The position numbers and the translations under genes are program-made. From positions 2,399,151 to 2,463,150 of the forward strand of contig CAJINV010000007.1 in NCBI GenBank assembly GCA_905178155.1: a stretch of 64,000 bases of DNA, written 5' to 3'. Of this stretch, positions 42,124 through 54,644 are shown piece after piece. A model generated the notes under the pieces. The model was not told where the DNA came from, searched no databases, and was given only the letters and a program-made list of their open reading frames with translations. The stretch's first letter is position 1, and every line of letters begins with the position of its first letter. The stretch comes from Amoebophrya sp. A120 (lineage: Eukaryota; Sar; Dinophyceae; Syndiniales; Amoebophryaceae).

Positions 42124-45100
42124 CTATGCCCTCCGGCCGTGGAAACACCTCCACAGAGGGTCAATTTTCAAAAACAAGTGAAACAACGCCATTAAGACAA
42201 GCGCAATTAACACCGTGAACAGCAGCAACTTGAAGGAAAAAGACGGCACGTGCCCGCTGCTGGCCACGTGGGAGTAGGCGCGGGGGTACCATTGGATGTC
42301 CTTCCGCCGGTCGAAATTCTTCCGCGGTAGGTAATACGATTCCGCCCCGACACGGGAAAAGCTGGGGAGGTGTCGCTGCAACCAATACTCCCAGCTGTGC
42401 GCCGAAATGTTCGTGTTGCTCACCTCGTTATCCAGCAGCCTGCCAGTCACACTGCGTGCCCGAGGCCCCGGGTCCGCGTCTGGGAGGGAATACCAAGAGA
42501 AGACATTATGCCGGTTCACAAAAAAGGTACGGTATTTCACCTTCTTGACAGTACTCGACGCAAGAGAGTACTGGCTTTCATCTTCTGCGTCAGCTGCACT
42601 TTTTTCTCCACCATCTATTTTTGAAGATGATGTAGTTTTATTACTTCCGGCTTTCTTTATCGGCTCGAGAACCAGTCCGTTGTATCTCACGTCTTGCTCC
42701 TGCTCGGCGGGCGTTCGGGTATCAGTCGTCCTGTCGTAGTCGTTTGATAGCACTTTCATTTGATTTTTTGTTTCTGCTGCCTGTACTAACTGTAAGCTCG
42801 ATATTGCTTTTCCTTGCTGTCTGGACCACGACGCTTGTTCGGGTGGCAGCGACCCATATGGTTGTGGTGGTTGTCGCGGCTCTTGTTCTCCGACTTGTCC
42901 CCTTGACGCAAAAGTTGCAGGTCGGAAAGTAGAGGCTGAGGGTCCTACAGCCATTTGCTGACCACGGGCAGAAACTGCAGCTGCACGCGCATCATCCCAC
43001 TCGTCATCGAGCGCAACAACATCTGTAATATCCTCATCTGGCGGGGGCTCAACGACGTCTTCTAGATCGGCTGCATACCCGATTTCCTTTTGTAGAAAGC
43101 CGGATTCCTGGGACTCACCACGAAAATTATGACCAGACGAAGTTGCTCTTGGAGACGCCTCTGCTTCACCCAGGACTCCCACAGCTCTTCCTCTTTGTGC
43201 TTGTTCATAGCTGCGACCCTGCAACTGCAACATATTCTGCGCACCAGCTGCACCACCACCACCAGTGGCAGTACTACTACTTTTCCAGGCCGTTAGTTTT
43301 TCCACGGGCGGTCTGACGTTCGTCAACAGCCGGTGGAATTTCGATCCGGGGATCAAAACGCGATTGATGTAACCCGGGAGGTCCGGCCCGACTGCGCGCA
43401 AGTGCAGGTCTAAGCGCGGGAGCAATAAACAGGTGTTATTTTCAACATCTTCGTTACTAGTACCACTGTCACTATCCTCGTCGTCTCCTCGGTGTTCCAC
43501 CGACACACTGGCGTACCAACAGTAGAATCGGTGCACGTCAATGGCGTCATTCATGGGCTGGGGGGCCCAGGACCACGACTGCGTGCACAGCTCTTGGCAG
43601 AAAAACGATTTCAAGTCCGCCAGTCTGTCCCGGTACACAGTGGCTGCACTTCTGCGAGGAGGGCCGCTGCTCATCTGCCGGCCTGATGATGGTGACGGTG
43701 TTGAATTTGATCCCTGTCCAGCGCGGGGAGAAGTTGTATCGACCACTTCTTCGTCCGTTGGAAGATTCGTGTTTAAAAACTTCTTTACTAGCGGGTCTTC
43801 CGCGAGTTTTTTCAAATCGATGACGATACCCATCGGGTCGGCCCGGGCCTTTGGATGGTCCTGGTCGTCTGCATCGTTGTTCTTCCCGCTATTGGAAGCG
43901 GGAGCACCAGTACCGCTACCGCCTGCATTACCATTTTTCCCCCCTCCGTCACCGTCTTCATCAATGACCGAAGGAGAGTTCTTAGTTCGGCTGCTTGTTT
44001 CAAATGCGACGATGCGAATCTGGATGTTTTGCAGGAAGTTGTCTGGCGGCAGGACGTCGACACCAGCGGCGGGGTCTACTGTTTCTTCTCTTGGTAGATT
44101 AAGATCAGGAACTTCGTGGCTCGTCGTGTTATCCCCCTCATCATCTTTGATGATTTTCAAATTTTCCAAGGTTTGCATGTCTGAGAACAGTACCTGTCGC
44201 AATTGCGCCAGTTTCTGCACGAAGCCGTGCGATCCTGTATCCGTTACAAACGCGTACGTCGAGGCAAATAGAATGAAATCATCCGCAGATGAAGAGGACG
44301 CGGACGACGCACCATCTCGTCCCCTGCTTCCGTCTGTCACCACCGAGCCCGCGAGACTGACCCGCCACGGGGTCGACGTGATTAAATCCTCCGAACTACT
44401 AGCGCGGGTGAAGTGGCTCACGGCACTGTAAAGCGTCCTTTGCGGCACGGTAATGTGGTAGAAGGTCGCGGCTTCATGATCATCGGTGTTAGTCTTGTTT
44501 CCCGGGCGGGATGAAGAACTGTCAGCGTTTTCGTCGTCCGAGCAGATTGAACGTAAAAAATCCGTCATCCGTCCCGCGGGTAAGTTGTCAAATACGGACT
44601 CATTTGGATAACTTGAATCCCCAGTCGTGCCGTCCCCGGTCACTTGATCGGTGGCACGGGTGAACCAGAAGTTTGCGGAGTGCACTTCGGAGCTGCGCGT
44701 GTTGAAAAAGCGGAACAGCGCGTAGTAACCTTTGTTTGACTCTGACCAGGCAAACACGTTGTCCGTGTTCATTCGCAGCACCTGGTTCCAAAACGTGTTC
44801 GCGGAGAAGTAGGGCCAGATGAAGAAAACTCCGAGATACGCTATCGGGAGTGCCACCATGGGGTTGCACCACACTCGCTGGCGCCACTTCCCGTCCCGAC
44901 TCACCGAGAGCAATGCGAGCAACGTGGAAGCCAGAAACGTCCAGGACAACAGCGCGGTGAGGTAGGTGCCGCCCTTGTCCCACTTCCAGACACTGCGCTC
45001 CACTTTTAGGAGGCGCAAGTTCCCCTCGCCGAAGTACCAGGACTCGTTTTGCAGGAGCTGCACGGAGCCGTAGCAGAGTAGGGATACGAAAACGAGGATG

Positions 45101-48100
45101 AGGAGCAGGGTGTGAACCCGGGATCTTTCCAGCAAATTCCCGCTGGTTCGGGAAACGGAGAGCATCTTGAAAGAGGTGGTGTTCCGTTCCCCTCGTTTGC
45201 GCCACTTCTCCCGCCGCGTGCAGTTGCCGCAGCACCGAACGACTTCCTCCGGGTCTTCTTCATCAACTTCGTCCTCATCATCTCCTTGTTCGAGAAGATC
45301 CTCTTCTTTGCCTTTGGAGCGTTGGCGTGAAGACCGCCTCTGCTTTTTTGTTTCTGTAGCTCGTCCTTGATGTTGCTCTTCTTCTCTTTCCTGCTCAGCA
45401 TCTTCAAGGTCTACTGCTTTTTTGTCACGACCAGGATCTGCTTTGTTCTTGCCTTTTTCGTAGTCCTCGCCAACATGTTCTAGACTGTTCAAATCAGCTC
45501 CATTTGTTGTTCCACCGTCTTCAATAGCGGCCAGGCCCATTCTGCGGCGACTGTCGATGTCTCGCAGGCCGAGGTGCAGCGGGGGAAACGCGGAGGCCAG
45601 CGTGATGATGCACATGAAGGGAAACTGGTCGGTGCCCACCTTCGCGTCGTCCGCGAAGTAGGTCCGGGTGACCACGTTGATGATGACGATCGCGGTCACG
45701 ATCGCGCCCACGATGATGTTTAGCTCGAACAGCGAGGTGGAATTGCGCAAACAGCACCGGCCCTGGCGGATCAGCTCCACGACCCCGTACAGCGACTTCT
45801 TCGGCGTGGAAAACGCGGCGACGATCGACGCGTCGCCCTCCGACAGGGCCATCCCCGCGTGGGAGGCACGCAACGCCGCGCAGTCGTTGCCCCCGTCGCC
45901 GCACATCCCGACCACGTGCGGGCCGAGCCGCTGGAGGGACCGGACCACCGCCACCTTCCCCGAAGGGGAGACCTTCCCGTACACGACAATGCGGTGCTGG
46001 ATTTTCGAGAGCAGTTCGCTGTCGTGCTCTTGGAGAAAGTTAAAAGCCGCCTCGGACAGCGCAAAGTAAAATCGCCGCTTCGAGGTCGGGTTGAAGGGAT
46101 TGAAATCGTCTTCCTTCTGCGAGGCGAGTGCCTGGAAGACCGTAGCATGATTTTTTGACGATGTTTTCCTCGTTCTTCCGTGATGTTGATCCTCATCGCT
46201 TACGCTTTCCTGCTGCGACTCGTCCGCGCTGGAGGAGGAGTAGGGTAAAACGAATTTTTCGGTCTCTTTGCTCCCGCCGCTCCCAGGCCGCGCCGGGGGG
46301 AGCTCCTGTGGGGGATGCACCATCTCGCGCGTCAATTTCCGCACCCCGGTGGCCGGAATCAACACTTCGGACGGGCTTCTCTTGTGCACGTACGCCTTCG
46401 GGCGGACGACGGCGGAGAACCAGAAGGCGTCCGCAGAGCTCGAGTATTGCTCGTGCGGGTCGACGAAGCTCAGTTTGGGTCCGCCGGGGTTGGGAAAGCG
46501 GTGCATGTTGAAGTTCGTGTCGTGGGGGCCCAATTGCAGGACTTTCGTGCTGTCGCCGTAGTAGAAGAGTTGCGCGGGGTAAGAGAGCGCCCCGGTGGTC
46601 GGGTTCCCGCTGCTGCAGAGCAGGTCCACCCAGGCGTTGGTAAATTGGCTGTCCTCCTGCCGCACGTACTGCCAGCGGAGAACCGGCGTCAAAGCACCAG
46701 CAGCTGCTCCGGCGCTTTTTGATGTTTTCCTTGCTTTAGAAGAAGGAGATGAAGGTCGTGTACCACCAGGAGCCGCTGGTGCACCGACACTGCTGACGGG
46801 CAGCTTCTCCACGTCAGCGGCGAGTACAACCGCGATGGTGCCGTTCAAAGAAGAGCTCTTCGGAATCAGTCCCACCTGTTCCGCCACGTGCAGCCCCGTC
46901 CAGATGTTATCCCCGGTGACCATCACCGGTTCGATACTGCCCCGCTTCATCTCCCGGATGGCGCCGATGCTGTCGATCTTCAGCTCGTTGCGGAACAAAA
47001 CGAAGCCGAGAAAAGTTTCGTCCCGCTCCAGCTCCTGCCGCGGGCGCTGCGTCTCTTCCTCCGTTTCCATCTCGCGGTACGCGAAGGCGAGTACGTAGTA
47101 GCCCTCCATCGCCAGAGATTTCAGCATTTGCCCCGCGTTGGAGGGCAGCGTGCTGGGGAGGACGATCCGCGACACCGAGTCGTAACTTCCCTTCGTCAAC
47201 AGCAGCTTCTTACTGCCCGTCTCCAAACGATCCACGATCACCGACTGCAGCTGCACGGACTGGTCGAACTCGAATCTGCGGACGGTGCGCATGAAGGGTT
47301 TTGTTGAAGAACTAATTGAGGAGGCGTGCTGCGCCGGGTAGATGATCTTATCCGGTTGAAGGTCTTGATCATGCATTTCTGATTTTATGTTTCTCGTCGT
47401 AGCCTCATTGCTCGCATCAACTTGTGATTTTCCTTCTTGATCGATGGGAGGACTACTGCTCAGACTAACGACATCCGCAGGGCGGGCAAGAACATCAAGA
47501 TCCCGCCTGGTCTGCAGCTCCTCATCACCTTCAGTACAACCTCCCGCCGCGACAAAGTGGTAATCTACGGTGTTGTCGCGGGAGTTCTGCGTGAAGTCAA
47601 TCCCGGCGCCCAGGGTTTTCCGCACCATTTCCGCCTCAACCATGTTGCCGTACAATTCCCCGGGTTTCAGGCCCTTCGTCACGGTGTGGCAGGTCGCCAT
47701 CGCGACAGAGAAAAGGTCGCTCTTGTCAAAAGTGTTCGCGTTTATTTTTCCTGTCGCTTGATCGGTCGAAGTAGATGTCGTCAACGCTCCTAGTGGTCTA
47801 CTAGTACTGCTGGCAGCTGCAGTGTTACTGCTCGCAAAGAACTGCACTTTCGACAATCTCGGAGGAGCAGGAGATAAAGGCGACGTATTTTTATCAACGC
47901 CAGTAGCATGTCGTGCTGACTCGTCATCTGCAACCAGAGGCACCGTTCCGCTGAGCTGCAACCCGTCTTCGGTGATCGTCCCGGTTTTGTCCAAGCACTG
48001 GACTTTCACCTCGCCCGCCATCAGCAACCTCCCCGGCTCCAGGGTTTTGATTTTGGAGGGCGATTTTTCCAACCGGTCTTTCGCGTAGTTTTGGGCCATC

Positions 48101-51100
48101 ATCAAGCCCAGGAGTAGCTGCGGCGCGATGACCATGTACGCCATGTACACGATCTCGAAGAACAATACGATGAGAATCTGGAAGATCGCCTGCTGTCGCT
48201 GCAGCTGTGAGGAGATCGCGGGAATGCTGAAAATGACCGCATAGATCGCGACGGCGAGGAAGAGAAACAGGGTGAACTGCTCGTTGAACTTGTACTGCAC
48301 CGGGGTCGGGTACAGAATCTTCCGAATCATCTCCCCCTTGGTCGTCGCGGTCCCCGTCTGCACCACAATTCCGATAGCCTGCAACGGGTGCGACTCGAAG
48401 TCGAGAGGGTCAAGAACATCCTGCGCAGGAGGAAGAGGAACATCTTCACCCCGCTCCTCTGTTGTAGAAGATGAAAGGGGGCGTGATTGTGATACTATTT
48501 CGCTCGTTGCTGTGGGTCTGTCGCTGTCCATTTTGATTTTTTCACCATCCGAGGCTGCTGTAAAGGTTTTCTTCTTCTCATCTGCAGTTGTAGAGTCGAA
48601 TGCAAGAACGGCAGAAGAGCTGCTTTTAATCGGGTTGATGCTTTTATTGGCGGAACCAGGACGAGCTGCCTCGGCAGCACTAGCTTTTCCCGACCCGACC
48701 GACTGCAGCACGGTGGTACCGCAGTACAGGTAGTGTTTTTTTCCGTGCCGACTCAGCTGCAGCTTCTCTCCCGGGTTGCCGGCCTCGATAGGAAATTTCG
48801 AAACGGGCATGGGTTCCCCGGTCAAATCGGCCTCGTTCAGCAACGCGTAGCCCTCCAGCAGCAGCGCGTCGCACGGCATAGAGGAATTGTCGGGAATTTC
48901 GAAGATGTCCCCGGGGACTAGCTGCGACGAAGAGATAACGCACCACTTCGCTGGCGAGTCTTTCTCAAGAACATCAATTTCCTCGGGATCTTCATACCGT
49001 GCAACTGGCCCGTTGAAGTTGTCCATTCGTTCTGTGCCATTTTCCATCAACATTTGGTAACTTTGCATCCGCTCTTGCTTTCTTTCGCTCCTACTTCTTC
49101 CTCTTATTCCGTAATCGTACTCCAGGGCAGCTTCGCCCTCGCCGATCGGCGTTCGGCCGTCGGTATTTTTATTTTTAAAAATCGGTCTCCTGGTCGCCTT
49201 GTGGAAGTACAGATTACTGTTTCCTTCGTCATCTGCTTCGTCGTCGCTGTTGTTTGAAGTCGCAATGGTCGCCTGGCTTGCACGGTTCCTGGTTTGACTG
49301 TGAGCTACAGTTCTTGTGCTCCTCCGCCGATCGCCGTCGCGATCTTCTACGAACTCTAGCCGTTCCCTGTCATGGTGAAGGAGTTGGTGATGTTCTTCTT
49401 GTTTATCATCAGTGAGATGAAGAAATGCTGCTTCTCCTTCATTCGTTACAGGACGACCACCTCCAGAACGAGGGCGCCGAAAAGGAGGACCTTGAAGATC
49501 ATCATCAGGGGAGATGAACGCGACCCCACCAGCAGCGCCCCGTCCACCCGCCACACTTGACGTTGCGCTGGTCCGGACCAAGACCGTAGTCCGCCGGGTT
49601 TCTTCCACGCCCAACTGCCCCTCGGGCGTTCCGCGGCGGAGAACCCTGAGGGGGATGTTGGTCAGCGTCGCCGCTTCTTCGATCTGTTTCATCGCCAACT
49701 GCTTGGACCGGGAGACGAAATAGAGCTGCAGCAGGAACAAAAAGATCGACCACGCGGTGAAGGGAATTCCAGAATCGAACGCGGTCGCCACATTCCGCAT
49801 GATCTGCCACACGTTCAAGATCAGACACACCTCGCGGGCGACCCACATGAGAAAGCCCGGCACGACGATTTCGATGCTGTTGGTGCCCCGTAACAGGCGG
49901 TCGTACCGGGCCTGCTGCGTGGTCAAAGGGTTTTCGAACATGTTTGTCCTCAACTCCTCTAACGTCGACTCCGTGACCGGGTTCCGCGGCTCCAGAAACA
50001 CCCCCGCATTGTAAGGGTTGTGCGCTGCTGTCGCACTGGCGTACATCAGCTTGGTGCACTGGAAGTGGATAAATTTTCCCTCCGACGTCGTTTCTATGCT
50101 GCAGTTCTCCATCACGCGCGAGCTCACAAAGTCCTTGTCCAGGGCGGAGCTGCTGCTGCTGGCGCGGGACGAGAAGGACGTTGTGGCGGAGGACCGGGTC
50201 CTCCGCTTATGTGTCTGGTCGTCCACGACCACGTCCTCGGCAGCAAGAACTCCGCCTGCTGTATCAGCAGCAGCTCTTCTTGTTGCTTTGCTGCTGTTCG
50301 CGAATTCGTCGTGGATGTCTGTCGCTTGTGGTGTCGCGCTTGAAGGTTGGTCTCTGGAATTTCGCGAAAGATTATCATCTTCCTCCTCATTCAGCAGCTG
50401 GCTCCTACTTCTTGCGACTAGTTGGGCGGGGGTCCCTGCGTCCTTTAGCTTTACTTCGACCGGGGAAGAAGTGCCGTGTTGGGAATTTGAAGAAGTAGTT
50501 CTCTCGAGGATGTTGCTAATACCACTTGTTGTTTTCTCGTCGTTCTCCGCTGCTGAAACAAGTGCAGCATCCTCGTCGCTTTTGTTCCTGCGATCATCGG
50601 TGGTTCGACTTGCGGTCCCCGCCGGCCTTGCGACCTGGTCGACGTGAGGGTCGGCACTCGCCGTCTGGGCAGGTTGGTTGTCGATCTCGCTGATAAGATA
50701 TGCAAGTGCAACACAACTACTGCTTCTACTGTTCCGCCATGTCAACATTTGAAGGTCGTGGGCTGCTGCATCCACAGTAACTACAAAATCAAAAGCACCT
50801 CCGTTGAATTTGTACATTCGATGCACCATCGACGACGAGAACTACTCAATAGAGAAAACTCCACCCGCCACGCAAGGTTGAGACTACAATGCTGGTTGTG
50901 GTTGGGCCTAATTGCCAGAATTATTTGCTGTTTAAGTTGGTACAACATTCATTTTGCATAACAACTTCCGAAGATGACCATCTCCACGATGAAGACGAGG
51001 GAAGCAAGTAGTTGCTCGTGCGTTCCCATACAGGAACCTCGATGATCCGTTCCTCGATGGAGACGTAGTCTGCCTCGGCCAGCACCACCTCCTTCATGCA

Positions 51101-52192
51101 CCAGTTGTAGAACTCTTTTCGGTAGGCCAAAAACGTCACCAGGGTGCAGAAGAACAGAATCCAGAAGACTACGAAGATGAACTTCAGGTTCAAATCTATC
51201 TCCGCGGAGGTCGGGGCACTACTCGTCAGCGCTGCAGCTCCCGTTGTTGCTGTTGAACTACTTGCACTCGAAGAAGCAGTGCCTCTTCTAGTGATTCCAC
51301 CAGCACCACCAGCGCAGGGCTGGTTGTCTGGCGGTTTTCCGGGCGCGTCTTCTGGCACCGCATCTGGATTACCAAACTCGTCTGCGACCGCCTCGTTGCA
51401 GCCCCCGAGGTTCCACCACGACTGCACGTAGTGCGACAGCAGGGTCGGGAACGACTTGTTTAGTTGCATCACGAAGAGCTGCGAACCGAGGTACACGAGA
51501 AATAACAGCACGGAGATGCGCAGCAGCTGCCCGTTCCAGGTCTTCTTGTAGCCCCGCTGCAGCAACACCTGCTTGCGGTACGTGCCGGGGGTCCGTCCCA
51601 ATTCCGCGATCTCCGACGAGATCTCAACCGCGTGCTCATGTTGCTGCTCCTTCGGGATCGTGAACAGGCTGCGAACCACAATGTAACGGAGAAGGGCGGG
51701 GAGGCACCCGGCAAAGATGAAGAGAAGGTAGAGGACAATCCTGTACGGTTTGTATATGAAGTTTGCATTCGCTCGTTACCCGCTTCAGCACCTCATCTGG
51801 AAAGTGATGTGCCTTTGACTAAAAGTGATCTCAAATTTCACAGGGATCATCACTGCAAAGTCTGGAATTCAATATCGACGTCCTCGTCACAAACGCAGCC
51901 TAAGGATAAGCCGTTGCAATTCTTCTTCTCACAAGAGACAAAGAACGAAATCATCAAATAAGTACCATCCGTAGGCGAAAAAGTCGACGATAAATTCCCC
52001 GTCGGCACGGTAAGCTCCTCTACTGGCCGTGTCAGGCGCTGGTGCGGCAGGCCGGTGAGAAGGTCCGCCCACGCCGCCGGAAAGAGCATCGTCGGCTGTC
52101 ATCGCACGCAGTGCAGTCTTCAGGGTTGGAGACCACTCAAGGTGGTGTTTGGCTTGTCGTCCTTGAAACAATCGACAACAAGTGCTGCCCAA
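42124..52192 (-). CDS. Giant P5-type (P5B-like) cation-transporting ATPase
   Basis: Three exons (51966-52192, 51032-51740, 42124-50841) joined by GT-AG introns give about 3217 residues, versus ~1200 for typical P5B pumps such as ATP13A2. N-terminal membrane helices (IVLYLLFIFAGCLPALLRYI and a second pair) are followed by GTNSIEIVVPGFLMWVAREV. The actuator domain has ADLTGEPMPVSKFPI (~985). The phosphorylation site is CLDKTGTITEDGLQLSG (~1262), and the hinge is GMCGDGGNDCAALRASHAGM (~1960) followed by SEGDASIVAAF, typical of P5. Helix M4 reads VIAPQLLLGLM where P5 pumps carry PPALP or PPELP. TGEP replaces TGES. Ser/Asp-rich loops expand the A, N and P domains. After M7-M10 comes a C-terminal region of roughly 900 residues ending in one more helix (LLLFTVLIALVLMALFHLFL). 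P5B pumps move polyamines from late endosomes or lysosomes; with the changed M4 the substrate here is open. The exon 2/3 join is less certain than the first. Confidence 0.88.
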
Positions 52193-54644
52193 GAAGATGT
52201 CGTTAGAAAGGTGGCGATGATGTTGATGTCAAATTAATATTGTTTTTGTTGCTCCCCTCTAACTCTATTATTTCCCTTCGTCATGGACATGGTCACCGAC
52301 GTCGTGGAGCTGGAGGCCCCTCTCCGTATCACAATTACGTGCATGATTCTTCATTTTTTCAAGATCGCTGAGCAAGATATGCATCATGGTCGTATCTTCC
52401 GCAGAAGCGTGGGCAGTGTCAGTTGTAGATGAGAAAAAGCCACGCTCCGTCGTATTGACGAGTCAACTTGTAGAAATAGTGAAATGGCGAGTCTGAGTCA
52501 ACGATTTGTATGGCCACGTCAACTACTTACAGGGTGGCTACGTACAAAAACAAATCAAAAAGTACTACTCACTGAAGAGATACTAAATTATGACGAAGTG
52601 AAGGAAAAAAACAATAAATATAACTTCATGTTGACGATGTTGCAACTCGGATTGCGGCCTGGCTGACAAAATGATCGAGAACGAGATTATTTTTAATAGT
52701 TCACGACGAGAGGTTGGGGCTGCCAATCGGGCCAGGAACAGACTATTGCTATGCTACCCATGAGGAGCACGGCACTGGCCTTCCCAACAAGAATTTCACC
52801 CTCGTCCCCGACAAATGTTCACGATCCCGCCCTAACGAAGTGGGTGGAAATGGTCAACGCGATCATAATAAATGTACAATTTATGAGGATCTAAATCTAT
52901 GATCATTTGATACTAGATCGTTATCTTTGCAACTTCTTTCTGAGCCCGCCGAGTGCTTGCAAATGCAATGGCAATCAAAACGCACCCACCATTCATCAGA
53001 ATTTTCAGTGCCTCAGCAGCTTTCGATTTATTTCGGGGCTTCGCACTATTCTTTCTGTCAGTCTCGGTACATACCTGTTGTTGATCTCGTCTGATCACTA
53101 ACCAAAATTTCGTCAATGTACTATGACGAAATTCTTTTAGATACGTGAACCTTGTTGAACTCTCATTGGTCCATTCTTTTCCAGTGCCATTCGTCCTATC
53201 AACATCGACACATTAACATTATGGATCACTTTTTGCTTTTGATCATTACTCCATTCTAACTTTTACGGAGCCGTACGCGACAATACCTCTACCTACCGTA
53301 AGACGAATAGGGACGAACATGTTATTCACAAGTGACCGGAAAAGTCACCGCTTTTTGGTCAATGGTTACTTGTGCGCGGCATTTTTTTTCTTTCTCTTTC
53401 ATCTTCATAATCCAACTTTTATTTTCCGATTCAAATCTTGATTTTATTTTTGATTTTGGTACGCAAATAAACACTCGGTCGCGATTTGGATTTGGGCCTC
53501 GAGGCTGCTTCCACTTTGACAATATGATTAGAGTAAAATAAAAATATAGGCAAACGAGAAATAAAGATGAACAACAAGAAATGGCAATGCAGTAGCTTTT
53601 GCATCTGTCGTACTTTGATTTTGAAATTTCAAAAAAAAAAAGATTTGAGACGTGGTTTGGATCTTAATGTTAATATGCAAATTCATGGAGAACGAAGAAA
53701 CGGACAGGAAAAACGGACGTGAAAACAGACGGAAATAAGTTGGAGGAGGAGGACGGGGCTGATATCTTAAGTTAACCTAATTGAAAATGAAGTCATTCGG
53801 GATCATGTAAAAAGACCGATAGTGCGCGAAGTCACACTTTTGCACATGCCGTCCCAAAAGAATTCAACCGCACTACAGGGAACTAGGCGGAAGAGGAAAA
53901 AGAACTCGAGTATGTAGGGTCTCGCTTAATAAAACAAAAACAAAAAGCTTTTCTTAAAAAAACAAGGTCAAGGTGCCAGGTTATAAAAAGAAAAAAACGA
54001 GCCCGGTGAATAGGAGCACCACGAAAAAGAAAAAAGAAAAAGCCCCACACGCTCTCCCCCCCGCTGAGCTAGATGGGAAGTCGGAAACATTCAAAAAAGG
54101 AAAAATGGGCACAGTCTCTAGCGGGGCTATTTCAGCAACAAAAAAAAAGAGCGCGCGGAGAAGCTTGCTTATTTTGGTTTATTGAAAATAGAAAACATAA
54201 AGGTCAGTCGCGGGCAGAAGCCATCCCCGATGCATTTCATTCATGGCTAACGAAACAAACGGAGACGGACTGGAGGTGGAGCATCATGAGAGGAGCTACC
54301 ACTATTCCCATTCCCATTGTCAACTCGTCGCGTCCGGTTGAAATTGCACCAGTGTCATGATGATAGTTCTGGCAGTGTGCCCTTTGGCGGGCTGCTGCGT
54401 GCTGTTCCCTCCTCCAGCACTAGGACAGCTGACCCAGCATATTAAAAATTGGAATTTGAATTGCAAGAGTACATGAAGCGCATTGATTTTCTCACCATGA
54501 TGTATCGTGATTAGGACAACGTTGTAGCTGCGACACCACACTCAAAATCGTGTTTGAAATGGGGACCACGCTCTAGTAAAAACAAAAACATCAAAAAGGA
54601 TTTCATATTTTTGCTTGCTGTAATTCTAATTGTCGCAGAGTCAG
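52193..54644. other. Intergenic, no gene seen
   Basis: About 2.4 kb without a supported gene. Purine-rich, A-rich patches occur between 53,560 and 54,150. No RNA gene recognised. Confidence 0.5.
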
